From positions 6,758,001 through 6,822,000 of the forward strand of contig NZ_JAUSWV010000002.1 of the NCBI RefSeq assembly GCF_030815485.1: a DNA stretch of 64,000 nucleotides. Reading direction: 5' to 3'. The translations under genes and the position numbers were made by a program. The DNA is from Streptomyces rishiriensis. Lineage in GTDB: Bacteria > Actinomycetota > Actinomycetes > Streptomycetales > Streptomycetaceae. The stretch's first letter is position 1, and every line of letters begins with the position of its first letter. Positions 54,705 to 63,644 of this stretch are shown in pieces. The notes beneath the pieces were generated by a model. It had not been told where the DNA came from. It worked only from the letters and a program-made list of their open reading frames with translations, and searched no databases.

Positions 54705-55168
54705 GCCCGCACTCCCCGACCGGAGAACCGCACGGTGAGATCGGCACCGCCTGGTCCACGCCGCGCGGCGGCCCTTCCGGACCCGCCACGGCGCACGACA
54801 GCCCGGCCGGGGGCGTCCTCTTCGCCGGGATCCTGCTGCTGTGCAGCGGTGTGCTCGCCGTTCTCCAGGGCATCGCGGCCGTCGCCGAGGACGACGTCTA
54901 CGCCCGTGTCGGCTCGTACGCCTACGAACTCGACCTCACGGGCTGGGGATGGATCCACCTCGTCCTCGGCGTCGTCGCGGCGGCGACCGGCGCCGCCCTC
55001 CTCAAGGGCATGGCCCGGGCACGCTTCGCGGGCATCTTCCTCGCCGCCCTGAGCCTGGTCACCCAGTTCCTGTTCCTGCCCTACGAGCCGCTCTGGTCGA
55101 TCGTCGTCATGGCGATCGACGTGTTCGTGATCTGGTCGCTGGCGTCCTGGCAGGACAGGACGGGCTGA
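54701..55168 (+). CDS. DUF7144-like four-helix membrane protein
   Basis: A 155-residue protein whose ATG overlaps the stop of the upstream membrane protein gene (ATGA). After a hydrophilic 40-residue tail come four hydrophobic helices (VLFAGILLLCSGVLAVLQGI, WIHLVLGVVAAATGAALLKG, FAGIFLAALSLVTQFLFLPY, IVVMAIDVFVIWSLASWQ). This four-helix layout, including LTGWGWIHLVLGV, is that of actinobacterial DUF7144 membrane proteins; the function is unknown. Co-translation suggests it works with its neighbour. Confidence 0.7.
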   Translation: MSPHSPTGEPHGEIGTAWSTPRGGPSGPATAHDSPAGGVLFAGILLLCSGVLAVLQGIAAVAEDDVYARVGSYAYELDLTGWGWIHLVLGVVAAATGAALLKGMARARFAGIFLAALSLVTQFLFLPYEPLWSIVVMAIDVFVIWSLASWQDRTG

Positions 55169-55278
55169 GGGCCCGGGGGAAGGCACCCTCCGCAGGAACC
55201 CGCGGGCGGTGCAGGCCACGCGAGGTCGATGTCGGATTCTCGCCAGCGCCGGACCGGCGACCGGTCGATGCTGGACGT

Positions 55279-56769
55279 ATGCAGAACGGGATGTACACCG
55301 ATCGCGAGCGCTGTGTGCGCGCCGTGCAGTCCAAGGACGCGCGGTTCGACGGCTGGTTCTTCACGGCGGTCCTGACCACCGGCATCTACTGCCGGCCCAG
55401 CTGCCCCGTCGTGCCGCCCAAGCCGCAGAACATGGTCTTCCACCCGAGTGCCGCCGCCTGTCAGCAGGCCGGCTTCCGGGCCTGCAAGCGCTGCCGGCCC
55501 GACACCACGCCCGGCTCACCGGAGTGGAACCAGCGCGCCGACCTGGTCGCCCGCGCCATGCGGCTGATCGCCGACGGTGTGGTCGACCGCGAAGGCGTGC
55601 CCGGACTCGCGGCCCGCCTCGGCTACAGCACCCGCCAGGTGGAGCGCCAACTCCTCGCCGAACTCGGCGCGGGGCCGCTCGCGTTGGCGCGCGCGCAGCG
55701 CGCCCAGACCGCTCGGCTGCTCATCGAGACGACCCAACTGCCCATGGCGGACGCCGCGTTCGCGTCCGGCTTCGCCTCCATCCGCACCTTCAACGACACC
55801 GTGCGCGAGGTCTTCGCGCTCTCCCCGAGCGAACTGCGGGCCGGCGTCCCGCACAAGGGCCCCCCGGCCCGCCCGGCCACGCCCGGCACGCTCGCCCTGC
55901 GCCTGCCCTTCCGTGCCCCGCTCAACCCCGACAACCTCTTCGGGCACCTCGCCGCGACCGCGGTCCCGGGCGTCGAGGAGTGGCGGGACGGCGCGTTCCG
56001 GCGCACGCTCCGGCTGCCGTACGGGCACGGCATCGTGGCCCTCACCCCGAACTCCGACCACATCGGCTGCCGTCTCACGCTCAGCGACCTGCGTGACCTC
56101 ACGGTCGCGATCAGCCGCTGCCGGCGCATGCTCGACCTGGACGCCGACCCGGTAGCCATCGACGACCAGCTGCGCACGGATCCGCTGCTCGCGCCCCTGG
56201 TGGACAAGGCTCCCGGCCGCCGGGTGCCCCGTACGGTCGACGAGGCGGAGTTCGCCGTACGCGCCGTGCTGGGTCAGCAGGTCTCCACGGCGGCCGCCCG
56301 CACCCACGCTGCCCGTCTGGTCGCCGCGCACGGAGAACCGGTCGAGGACCCGGAGGGCGGTCTCACCCACCTCTTCCCGACCCCCGGGGCGCTCGCCGCC
56401 GTCGACCCCGACACGCTGGCGATGCCCCGCACCCGCCGCACCACGCTCACCACGCTCGTCGGTCAACTGACTGACGGGACTCTGCACTTGGGGGTGGAGA
56501 GCGACTGGCCGAAGGCGCGCGACCTCCTGCTCGCGCTGCCCGGCTTCGGACCCTGGACGGTCGACGTCATCGCGATGCGCGCCCTCGGCGACCCCGACGC
56601 GTTCCTCCCCACCGACCTCGGAATCCGGCGCGCCGCGAAGGAGCTGGGCCTGCCCTCCACCCCGGCGGCGCTCACCGCCCGCGCGGCGGGCTGGCGCCCC
56701 TGGCGGGCGTACGCCGTCCAGTACCTCTGGGCGACCGACAGCCACCCGATCAACTTCCTGCCCGTGTAA
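55279..56769 (+). CDS. alkA: Ada-type sensor fused to AlkA DNA-3-methyladenine glycosylase
   Basis: A 496-residue fusion. Residues 1-75 form the Ada N-terminal zinc domain with Cys38, Cys42, Cys69 and Cys72 (GIYCRPSCPVVPPKPQN, ACKRCRP); Cys38 is the position that accepts methyl phosphotriester groups in E. coli Ada. Residues about 80-190 are an AraC-type HTH (ARLGYSTRQVERQLLAELGA, ADAAFASGFASIRTFNDTVR). Residues 200-496 are AlkA: an N-terminal barrel, then the HhH-GPD region LLALPGFGPWTVDVIAMRAL with the catalytic Asp in LPTDLGIRRA. Sensing, regulation and repair are thus in one chain. ogt follows after 10 bp. Confidence 0.92.
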   Translation: MQNGMYTDRERCVRAVQSKDARFDGWFFTAVLTTGIYCRPSCPVVPPKPQNMVFHPSAAACQQAGFRACKRCRPDTTPGSPEWNQRADLVARAMRLIADGVVDREGVPGLAARLGYSTRQVERQLLAELGAGPLALARAQRAQTARLLIETTQLPMADAAFASGFASIRTFNDTVREVFALSPSELRAGVPHKGPPARPATPGTLALRLPFRAPLNPDNLFGHLAATAVPGVEEWRDGAFRRTLRLPYGHGIVALTPNSDHIGCRLTLSDLRDLTVAISRCRRMLDLDADPVAIDDQLRTDPLLAPLVDKAPGRRVPRTVDEAEFAVRAVLGQQVSTAAARTHAARLVAAHGEPVEDPEGGLTHLFPTPGALAAVDPDTLAMPRTRRTTLTTLVGQLTDGTLHLGVESDWPKARDLLLALPGFGPWTVDVIAMRALGDPDAFLPTDLGIRRAAKELGLPSTPAALTARAAGWRPWRAYAVQYLWATDSHPINFLPV

Positions 56770-56779
56770 GGAAACCCCG

Positions 56780-57295
56780 GTGAAACAGCACACGATCGTC
56801 GACAGCCCGTACGGCCCGCTCACACTCGTCGCCGACGACGGTGTCCTGTGCGGCCTCTACATGACCGAACAGCGCCACCGCCCGTCCGAGGAGAGCTTCG
56901 GCCCGCGCGACGACACCCTCCTCGGCGACGTACAGGAGCAACTGGAGGCCTACTTCACAGGCGCGCTGACGGAGTTCAGCCTCGGGCTCCGCCTGCACGG
57001 GACCCCGTTCCAGCGCTCCGTGTGGGCCGAACTGCGGAAGATCCCGTACGGCGAGACCCGTACCTACGGCGAACTCGCCGAAGCGCTCGGCAATCCGACC
57101 GCCTCCCGCGCGGTGGGCCTCGCCAACGGCAGGAACCCCGTCGGCATCATCGTGCCCTGCCATCGGGTGATCGGGGCCGGCGGCGGCCTCACCGGCTACG
57201 GCGGCGGCCTGGACCGCAAGCGGCGCCTGCTGGGCTTCGAGGGCGGCACCGCCTCCGGCGACACGCCCCTGCCCCTCTTCCCGCTCGGGGCGTGA
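56780..57295 (+). CDS. ogt: methylated-DNA--[protein]-cysteine S-methyltransferase
   Basis: A 171-residue suicide repair protein. GTG 56780 lies 10 bp after the AlkA stop with AAGGAA 6 nt upstream, so the two form an operon. Motifs: GTPFQRSVWAELRKIPYGET, TYGELAEALGNPTASRAVGL, and the acceptor NPVGIIVPCHRVIGAGG with Cys127. It removes methyl groups from O6-methylguanine. Together with AlkA it gives a compact adaptive-type response to alkylation. Confidence 0.93.
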   Translation: MKQHTIVDSPYGPLTLVADDGVLCGLYMTEQRHRPSEESFGPRDDTLLGDVQEQLEAYFTGALTEFSLGLRLHGTPFQRSVWAELRKIPYGETRTYGELAEALGNPTASRAVGLANGRNPVGIIVPCHRVIGAGGGLTGYGGGLDRKRRLLGFEGGTASGDTPLPLFPLGA

Positions 57296-57388
57296 GGGCC
57301 CGGGTCCCAGGGGGAGGGGCGCACCGTCCTCGCCGCTCACCGCCGACGCACCGGCCGTGAGCACCGTGGCGGCCTCGTTCGGCCCCGG

Positions 57389-58123
57389 TCAGATCCCCGT
57401 CCCCGCCAGTTCCCGCAGCAGCTTCGGCAGCGCCGTCCCGATCGGTTCCCGGACGACGTCGTCGGCGATCTCGTCGCACGGCGTCGGCTCGGCGTTGACG
57501 ATGACGAGCCGGGCACCGTGGTCGGCGGCGACACCGGCCAGACCGGCGGCGGGCTGGACCTGGAGGCTCGTGCCGACGGCGACGAAGACCTGGCAGGCCT
57601 TGGTGACGGCGACGGCCTCGCCCAGTACCACCGGGTCGAGCCGCTCGCCGAACATCACGGTGGCCGGCTTCAGGATCCCGCCGCACGTCAGGCACGACGG
57701 ATCCGCCTCCCCGGCCTCGACCCGGGCCAGCGCGTCCTCCATCGGCCCCCTGGCGTGGCACCGCGTACACACCACACTCCGCGCGCTGCCGTGCAGTTCG
57801 AGCACCTTGCGCACGGGCATCCCGGCGAGTTGGTGCAGCCCGTCCACGTTCTGGGTGATGACCCGCACCGGTACACCGGACCGCTCCAGTTCGACCACGG
57901 CCCGGTGCGCCACGTTCGGCCCGGCCGTGAGCGCCTGCATCCTTTGCCGCATCCGCCACGACCGCCGTCGGATCTCCGGATCGCCCATGTAGTAGTCGTA
58001 CGTGACGAGCTTCTCGGCCTCGGGATCCTCGCGCCACACACCCTGGGGACCGCGATAGTCCGGGATGCCGGAGTCCGTGGACACACCGGCCCCGCTGAGG
58101 ATGGCGACGAGGGGCTTGCTCAT
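57389..58123 (-). CDS. cobB: Sir2-family NAD-dependent deacylase
   Basis: A 244-residue sirtuin. Motifs: ILSGAGVSTDSGIPDYRGPQ for NAD binding, ITQNVDGLHQLAG, the catalytic His in LELHGSAR, two zinc pairs (VCTRCHAR, SCLTCGG), and FVAVGTSLQVQPAAGL. It removes acyl groups from lysine and forms O-acetyl-ADP-ribose. A TACCCT -10 on this strand ends 7 nt before the ATG, so it may be leaderless. It diverges from the VapB-like gene and lies near an ADP-ribosylglycohydrolase and a NUDIX remnant, while a macrodomain deacetylase is elsewhere in the window. Confidence 0.9.
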   Translation of the reverse strand: MSKPLVAILSGAGVSTDSGIPDYRGPQGVWREDPEAEKLVTYDYYMGDPEIRRRSWRMRQRMQALTAGPNVAHRAVVELERSGVPVRVITQNVDGLHQLAGMPVRKVLELHGSARSVVCTRCHARGPMEDALARVEAGEADPSCLTCGGILKPATVMFGERLDPVVLGEAVAVTKACQVFVAVGTSLQVQPAAGLAGVAADHGARLVIVNAEPTPCDEIADDVVREPIGTALPKLLRELAGTGI

Positions 58124-58200
58124 GGGTGCGAGGGTAGGCCGGTCGGCCGCCGGGTCGCGAGCGTATATCGCGGCGCCCCGGCCGGTGTTACCGTCCCGGC

Positions 58201-58401
58201 ATGGCCAAGGTCGCTGTCTCGCTCGACGCCGCTCTCGTCGTCGAGGTCATGGTGCTCACCGGTGTGGGCAACCCGCAGGACGCCGTCGAACTGGTGGTGC
58301 GCGACTACATCGAGCGCGGCCATCGCACGGAGGCCAGGACCGCCGTCCGGGACGAGGGCCTGCGCGAGGTGGACGCCAAGCCGCGTGATGTCGAGGGCTG
58401 A
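58201..58401 (+). CDS. VapB-like antitoxin (no toxin partner seen)
   Basis: A 66-residue protein. MAKVAVSLDAALVVEVMVLT, then GVGNPQDAVELVVRDYIERG, gives a short beta strand followed by two helices, as in VapB/DUF2191 antitoxins that bind DNA as dimers. A TACCGT hexamer (58189-58194) lies 6 nt before the ATG, so it is probably leaderless. No PIN-domain toxin follows; the next sequence is a decayed NUDIX gene on the opposite strand. It may be an orphan antitoxin or a small regulator. Confidence 0.5.
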   Translation: MAKVAVSLDAALVVEVMVLTGVGNPQDAVELVVRDYIERGHRTEARTAVRDEGLREVDAKPRDVEG

Positions 58402-58809
58402 ACGGGCGGGTGGTCGGCGGGCCGGGGATCGGCGGGCGGGGCGGCCGTCCTCCGGTTCCGCCGTGGCCGAGCCGTCGGCGAGCGCGTCCAGGGTGGTCGG
58501 CACCCGGTGGCCCAGCGGTCCCGGCAGGCGGTCCGTGAGCCCCTCGCGTGCGACCAGCGGCCAGGACGGCAACTCCGCCTCCCGGAGCCGGATGGCCTCG
58601 AGGCCGTCCGCGCCGAGGACCCCGCCGTCGTACACGTACGCCACCAGGGGCGGCCGGTCCGGACCGAGCACCCGGCCCAGCGCGAGCAGCCGTCCGGGTC
58701 CGCGGTCGAGACCGAACTCCTGAAGCCTCTCGCGGTGCGCGGCCCCCTCGGCGTCCCGGAAGATCGCGGCGGCGGCGGCGCCGGCCGGGACACGGGGCGG
58801 GGAAGCGGT
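58402..58809 (-). pseudogene. C-terminal remnant of a NUDIX hydrolase
   Basis: On the minus strand, after a TAG at 58812-58810, the frame reads FRDAEGAAHRERLQEFGLDR, GRLLALGRVLGPDRPPLVAY, VYDGGVLGADGLEAIRLREA, then WPLVAREGLTDRLPGPLGHR and LDALADG. This is like the back half of a NUDIX protein, with a damaged Nudix helix (RERLQEFGL in place of RELxEExG). The first half is missing and only 116 bp separate it from the ADP-ribosylglycohydrolase gene, so it was truncated by deletion. Its own stop is also lost, and the frame runs on under the VapB-like gene. Confidence 0.55.
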
Positions 58810-58927
58810 CTACGTCGCGAAGCAGGGCGCGCCCGGAACACTCGTCCGGGAAGGGTAAGGGCGGCGGGCCACGGCTTCCTCGACGAGGCGCCCGGCGGTG
58901 GCGCGCCGGGGCCGGCCGCGTACCGGT

Positions 58928-60016
58928 TCAGATCGGTGCCGCGCGGTCCCGCACCTCGACCAGCCGCAGTGTGCGCCGGGCCAGCTCGCTGATGCGGGCG
59001 CCGTCGAAGCCGAACACCGCGCTGCGCACGGTGTCCTCCAGCGGCTCCGTCCACCGGGGCGGGATCGCCGAGGCGCCGCACAGGACGCCGGCCACCGAAC
59101 CGGCCGTCGCGCCGTTGGAGTCGGTGTCCAGGCCGCCGCGCACGGTGAGCGTGAGAGTCCGGGTGAAGTCGCCGTCGCCGTAGAGCAGTCCGGCGGTCAG
59201 GACGGCGGCGTTCGGGACGGTGTGGATCCAGCCCAGGCCCGCCGTCTCCTCGGTCACCGTGGTGAGCGTGTCCTCCCAGGTCATGCCGGTGTCGTGGAGC
59301 GAGGCGACCCGGCGCACGGTCCGGGCGAGCCGGCTGCTCGCCGGGACGACGGCCAGTGCCTCGTCCAGCGCGTGGCGCACCGTCGGCGCGGTGAACGCCG
59401 CCGCGATCAGCGCCGCCGCGAACATCGCGCCGTAGACGCCGTTGCCGGTGTGGGAGAGCACCGCGTCCCGGCGGGCCAGAGCGGCGGCGCGGCGGGGGAG
59501 CCCCGGGCAGGTCCAGCCGTAGACGTCGGCGCGGATCAGGGCGCCGATCCACTCCTGGTACGGGTTGTCGTACGTCGCTGTCAGCGGCGGCTTCAGCCCG
59601 GCCGTGAGGTTGCGGTAGGCGGCCCGCTCGGCGGTGAACGTCTGGAGGTACGGCAGCCGCAGCAGCCACAGGTCGCCGACCTGCTCGGTGCTGAAGCCGA
59701 ACCCGTGGGTCTCCAGGAGGTCGAGTCCGAGGATCGCGTAGTCGACGTCGTCGTCGCGGCAGCTGCCGTGGATCCGGCCCCGCACACACGCCCGCCACTC
59801 CGGGCGCAGCCGCAGTGCGTCCTCCTCGGTGGCCGGCTCCGGCAGGTAGTCGGTGAGCGGCAGGGCGGCGGCCCGCCGCAGATAGCGGTCGATGCGTTCG
59901 CGCGTCCACAGGTCGCCCTGCTCGACCGGTTTGCCGAGCATGTTGCCCGCGATCCGGCCCAGCCAGCCCCCGAGGACACGGTCGGCGAGCTCCGGTTCGC
60001 CGCCCACAGGGGTCAT
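58928..60016 (-). CDS. ADP-ribosylglycohydrolase family protein
   Basis: A 362-residue all-helical hydrolase of the DraG/ARH type. Features are LGGWLGRIAGNMLGKPVEQG, the metal-binding CRDDDVDYAILGLDLLETHG, SHTGNGVYGAMFAAALIAAA, and the late GGLDTDSNGATAGSVAGVLC with its Asp pair. Members remove ADP-ribose from proteins or DNA, or act on related nucleosides. A NUDIX remnant lies just downstream and Sir2 about 0.8 kb further, so the neighbourhood concerns ADP-ribose or NAD turnover. No ADP-ribosyltransferase is seen in the window. Confidence 0.85.
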   Translation of the reverse strand: MTPVGGEPELADRVLGGWLGRIAGNMLGKPVEQGDLWTRERIDRYLRRAAALPLTDYLPEPATEEDALRLRPEWRACVRGRIHGSCRDDDVDYAILGLDLLETHGFGFSTEQVGDLWLLRLPYLQTFTAERAAYRNLTAGLKPPLTATYDNPYQEWIGALIRADVYGWTCPGLPRRAAALARRDAVLSHTGNGVYGAMFAAALIAAAFTAPTVRHALDEALAVVPASSRLARTVRRVASLHDTGMTWEDTLTTVTEETAGLGWIHTVPNAAVLTAGLLYGDGDFTRTLTLTVRGGLDTDSNGATAGSVAGVLCGASAIPPRWTEPLEDTVRSAVFGFDGARISELARRTLRLVEVRDRAAPI

Positions 60017-60194
60017 GCGTCCGGTCTACCCGATTCCGGGGAGGCGCGCGAGGGCTGCGGCAGCCGCACAGACGCCGCTCAGCGTTGTTCCAGGGTCCGG
60101 GCACCGCATGACGGCGGGGGCGCGTTGAGGTTAAGGTCGCAGCGGCGCGACTGGCCCTGACGTGCGCGGGGCCCGGAGAGCAAGGGGATGCAAG

Positions 60195-61346
60195 GTGACG
60201 GACGTTCCAGTGCGGGGCACCCGACGGGTGCTCGTGGCCGCGGACAAGTTCAAGGGCTCGCTGACGGCCGTGGAGGTCGCCGAGCGGGTGACGGCCGGGC
60301 TGCGCCGGGCCGTGCCGGACGTCGAGGTGGAGGCCCTGCCGGTCGCCGACGGGGGTGACGGGACCGTCGCCGCGGCGGTCGCGGCCGGCTTCGAACGGCG
60401 GGAGATACGGGTCGCCGGGCCGCTCGGGCAGGAGGTGACCGCCGCGTTCGCGGTACGCGGCGACACCGCGGTCGTGGAGATGGCGGAGGCGAGCGGCCTC
60501 CAGCGGCTCCCGGCCGGCGTCTTCGCGCCCCTCACCGCATCGACGTACGGCTCGGGCGAGCTGCTGCGGGCCGCGCTGGACGCGGGTGTGCGGACGATCG
60601 TCTTCGGGGTCGGCGGCAGCGCCACCACGGACGGGGGCGCCGGCATGCTGTCCGCGCTCGGCGCGCGGTTCCTCGACGAGGACGGCGAGCCGGTGGCGCC
60701 GGGCGGCGGCGGTCTGGCCGAGCTGGCCCGCGCCGACCTGTCGGAGCTGGACCCCCGGCTGGCCTCCGTGGAACTGGTCCTGGCGAGCGACGTCGACAAT
60801 CCGCTGACCGGCCCCAAGGGCGCACCGGCGGTGTACGGCCCGCAGAAGGGCGCCTCGCCGGACGACGTCGAGACGCTGGACGCGGCGCTCGCGCACTACG
60901 CGAAGGTGCTGGAGTCGGAGCTCGGGTCGAAGGCGGCGGAGTACGCCGCCGCCCCGGGCGCGGGCGCCGCGGGCGGCATCGGCTACGGGGCGCTGCTCGT
61001 CGGCGCCCGGTTCCGCGCCGGCATCGAGGTCATGCTCGACGTGCTGGGCTTCGCGTCGGCGCTCGCGCGGGCCGAGCTGGTGATCACCGGTGAGGGCTCG
61101 CTGGACGAGCAGACCCTGCACGGCAAGGCCCCCGCGGGCGTGGCCGCGGCCGCCCGGGCGGCCGGCAAGGAGGTCGTCGCCGTCTGCGGCCGCCTCGCGC
61201 TGCCGCCGGCGGCGCTGGGCCGCGCAGGGATCCGCCGCGCGTATCCGCTGACGGATGCCGAGCCGGACATCGCCAGGTGCATCTCCGAAGCCGGGCCGAT
61301 CCTGGAGCGGGTGGCGGAACGGATCGGCCGCGACTTCCTGAGCTGA
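60195..61346 (+). CDS. glycerate kinase (GK1 family)
   Basis: A 383-residue kinase of the class I glycerate kinase family. GTG 60195 has AAGGGG 7-8 nt upstream. Typical segments are VLVAADKFKGSLTAVEVAER, PVADGGDGTVAAAVAAGFER, ASTYGSGELLRAALDAGVRT, VGGSATTDGGAGMLSALGAR, and VITGEGSLDEQTLHGKAPAG. It phosphorylates glycerate to 2-phosphoglycerate in glyoxylate or serine-related metabolism. Only 9 bp separate its stop from that of the convergent hydrolase gene. Confidence 0.93.
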   Translation: MTDVPVRGTRRVLVAADKFKGSLTAVEVAERVTAGLRRAVPDVEVEALPVADGGDGTVAAAVAAGFERREIRVAGPLGQEVTAAFAVRGDTAVVEMAEASGLQRLPAGVFAPLTASTYGSGELLRAALDAGVRTIVFGVGGSATTDGGAGMLSALGARFLDEDGEPVAPGGGGLAELARADLSELDPRLASVELVLASDVDNPLTGPKGAPAVYGPQKGASPDDVETLDAALAHYAKVLESELGSKAAEYAAAPGAGAAGGIGYGALLVGARFRAGIEVMLDVLGFASALARAELVITGEGSLDEQTLHGKAPAGVAAAARAAGKEVVAVCGRLALPPAALGRAGIRRAYPLTDAEPDIARCISEAGPILERVAERIGRDFLS

Positions 61347-61355
61347 GCGGCGGCG

Positions 61356-62582
61356 CTACGGCAGGGGGATCAGTTCGCCGTCGGTCTCCCTGAAGTAGCT
61401 GCCGTTGGCGAGGCCCTCCACCTTGCTGTTCTTGAACCACTGCTTCGAGAAGTGGTGGACGGTCTTCGCGGTGGTCTCCCAGACCAGGGAGTGGCCCGCG
61501 CCGGCCAGGCAGAACATCAGCGTCTTCGGTCCCTTGACGGCGTCGTAGAGGGCCGGCACGGAGAAGCGCAGGACGTCCGGGAACGTCGCGGGGCTGTTCG
61601 CCGTCCGGTCCAGTTCCCCGTAGGCGATGAGCAGGGGGATCCGCTTGCCGAGCACCCGCGTGCCCACCGGGTTCTCGTACGGCGCGGTCTGGCTGTTCCA
61701 GCCCCACGAGTAGGTGTTCCGGTAGCGCAGGACCCCTTCGTACACGCCCGGCGCCTCTTCGGGGCCCCACTTGCTGCCGACGGGGTCGTCCTGGACGCAG
61801 GCGTCCCATGCGCGCTCGTCGATGCCGGGCTCCCACAGGGCGGGGGTGCTCGCCAGCGACGTCTTGAACCCGGTCTTGCCGGCGACGTGCATCGGGAAGC
61901 CGAACTGGTTGGCCGGCAGGGACACGGGCAGCGTCGACACACCGGAGGGGCGTCCGAAGGGATCGGCCGGGTTTCCCGACCACCGCCCCTTCGGCGGGAA
62001 CACCGGGGCGAGCAGGAACAGGCTCTCGACGTCCTCGGGATGCCGGAGCGTGTAGGGGCCCATGACGAGCGCGGCCGCGGACCAGCCGACGAAACGAATC
62101 GGCTTGTCCAGGCCGGGTAGGGCCCTGATGTACTTGACCACCGCTTCGAGCTCGGCCGCTTCACTCTCCGTATTGCCCAGCTCGTGCGGGTACGGGGGGA
62201 GGACCGAGCAGGGTTCCGGGAGCGGATGGGGGACGAGGACCGCTTGCTGCTGCGCGGGATTGGCGTTGCACGCCTCGTCCATCACCTTCGGGCGTGGAGA
62301 CCGGCCCGACCCCTGGAGATCCATGACGAAGACGTCGTAACCGTCCTGCGCGAGTTCCTGGGCCCAGCTGTACCGCGTGGCGTGTCCGTCGGGCACCGGT
62401 GCCAGGTCGAAGCCGGCCAGTGCCGGGACGCTTCTGCCGTGCAGCATGAGGACCGGCTTGTGCGGGTTGCTGCCGTGGGTGCCGTCGTACTCCCTGACGG
62501 GGAGCTGCACCGGGTCGTTGAAGTTCGCGGGGATCTTCGAGACGTGCGCTACCAGATGTTCCTTGAGGACGAGTGAGGGCAT
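61356..62582 (-). CDS. alpha/beta-hydrolase fold protein
   Basis: A 408-residue hydrolase. A GGGAG site 7 nt before ATG 62582 selects this start over ATG 62588; the frame is open to 62624. Key segments are KPVLMLHGRSVPALAGFDLA, DVFVMDLQGSGRSPRPKVMD, the nucleophile elbow IRFVGWSAAALVMGPYTL (G-W-S-A-A), an acid in LIAYGELDRTANSPATFPD, and the His in LAGAGHSLVWETT. The family resembles secreted or cytosolic esterases; no signal peptide is visible. The substrate is unknown. Confidence 0.8.
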   Translation of the reverse strand: MPSLVLKEHLVAHVSKIPANFNDPVQLPVREYDGTHGSNPHKPVLMLHGRSVPALAGFDLAPVPDGHATRYSWAQELAQDGYDVFVMDLQGSGRSPRPKVMDEACNANPAQQQAVLVPHPLPEPCSVLPPYPHELGNTESEAAELEAVVKYIRALPGLDKPIRFVGWSAAALVMGPYTLRHPEDVESLFLLAPVFPPKGRWSGNPADPFGRPSGVSTLPVSLPANQFGFPMHVAGKTGFKTSLASTPALWEPGIDERAWDACVQDDPVGSKWGPEEAPGVYEGVLRYRNTYSWGWNSQTAPYENPVGTRVLGKRIPLLIAYGELDRTANSPATFPDVLRFSVPALYDAVKGPKTLMFCLAGAGHSLVWETTAKTVHHFSKQWFKNSKVEGLANGSYFRETDGELIPLP

Positions 62583-62730
62583 GGCCATCTCCCGAAAGGT
62601 GAAAAAGGGGTGATTCTCGTACAATCCCCCCTGCTTCCACCGTCCTCCTCTTCCTCACCCTCTGCAACCGCGCGCTGATATCCGGTAGTTGACGGTGCAA
62701 GGGCACACGGCGGACGTCCTTGAACGCCGA

Positions 62731-62771
62731 ACGGGTGCGGCCCGGACCTTCGAGGTCCGGGCCGCACCCGT
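62731..62771. terminator. 19-bp terminator hairpin between hydrolase promoter region and pssA
   Basis: CGGGTGCGGCCCGGACCT (62732-62749) pairs perfectly with 62753-62770, extended by an A-T pair, around a TCG loop. It follows the pssA stop (minus strand) by 19 bp and is the likely end of the psd-pssA transcript. Confidence 0.85.
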
Positions 62772-62789
62772 CAAGCGGTGGAGCGAAGA

Positions 62790-63644
62790 TCAGGGCAGCT
62801 GTGCCGCCCGTGCCTCACGCCGGTTGTCGCGGAAGTTGTTCACCCGGCGAGCCGTGGCGAACAGCGGGATGACCGCGCCCATGACCAGCTGAAGCGCGCA
62901 ACCGGTCTGCAGCAGGAGCTGACCGCTCGGCGCGTCGAACGCCCAGGCCGCCAGCAGGCCCATCGACAGCACGATCCAGGTGAGCATCGCGCCGGCGAGG
63001 CGGCCCCGCGGCTTCGGGTACTCGACCCGGCTCACCATCAGCCAGGCGGTGCCGATGATCGCCATGAGCGTGGCGACGAACGGCAGCTCGAGGAGCACGA
63101 TCGAGACGACCGTCAGCGCCCCGAACGGCGACGGCATGCCCTGGAAGGTGCCGTCCTTGACGGTGACGCACGAGAATCTCGCGAGCCTCAGCACCACCGC
63201 CAGCAGCACCACGATCGCGCCGACCGCCGCCACCCGCTGGTGGGCGTCGTCGGCGACCATGCCGTAGACCAGGACGAAGTACGCCGGGGCCAGACCGAAG
63301 CTGATCAGGTCCGAGAGGTTGTCCAGTTCCGCGCCCATGGGGGAGGAGCGCAGCTTGCGTGCGACCAGGCCGTCGAACAGGTCGAAGACCGCCGCGCAGA
63401 GCATCAGGATGACCGCCGTGGCCGCGCTGTGGCGGGCCATGCCGGATTCCTGGCTGCCGGTGAGGTGCGGGATCAGGATGCCCGTGGTGGTGAAGTACAC
63501 CGCCATGAATCCGCACGTCGCGTTACCGAGGGTGAGGGTGTCCGCTATCGACAGCCGGAGAGAGAGGGGCATCTCCTCCTCGTCGTCCACCTCGTCGGCC
63601 TCGGGCACCCAGCCCGCCTGGGTCTCCGGGTCAATCACGGTCAA
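62790..63644 (-). CDS. pssA: CDP-diacylglycerol--serine O-phosphatidyltransferase
   Basis: A 284-residue membrane enzyme. The CDP-alcohol phosphotransferase signature lies near residue 91: DLFDGLVARKLRSSPMGAEL followed by DNLSDLISFG. About six to eight hydrophobic helices surround it. It makes phosphatidylserine from CDP-diacylglycerol and serine. The start overlaps the end of psd by 14 bp on the same strand, so the two are translated together: PssA makes phosphatidylserine and Psd converts it to phosphatidylethanolamine. Confidence 0.93.
   Translation of the reverse strand: MTVIDPETQAGWVPEADEVDDEEEMPLSLRLSIADTLTLGNATCGFMAVYFTTTGILIPHLTGSQESGMARHSAATAVILMLCAAVFDLFDGLVARKLRSSPMGAELDNLSDLISFGLAPAYFVLVYGMVADDAHQRVAAVGAIVVLLAVVLRLARFSCVTVKDGTFQGMPSPFGALTVVSIVLLELPFVATLMAIIGTAWLMVSRVEYPKPRGRLAGAMLTWIVLSMGLLAAWAFDAPSGQLLLQTGCALQLVMGAVIPLFATARRVNNFRDNRREARAAQLP

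Noticed and set aside
58201..58401. Complete VapBC toxin-antitoxin module
   Set aside because: No PIN-domain frame follows on either strand; the adjacent frames are a NUDIX remnant and shadows.
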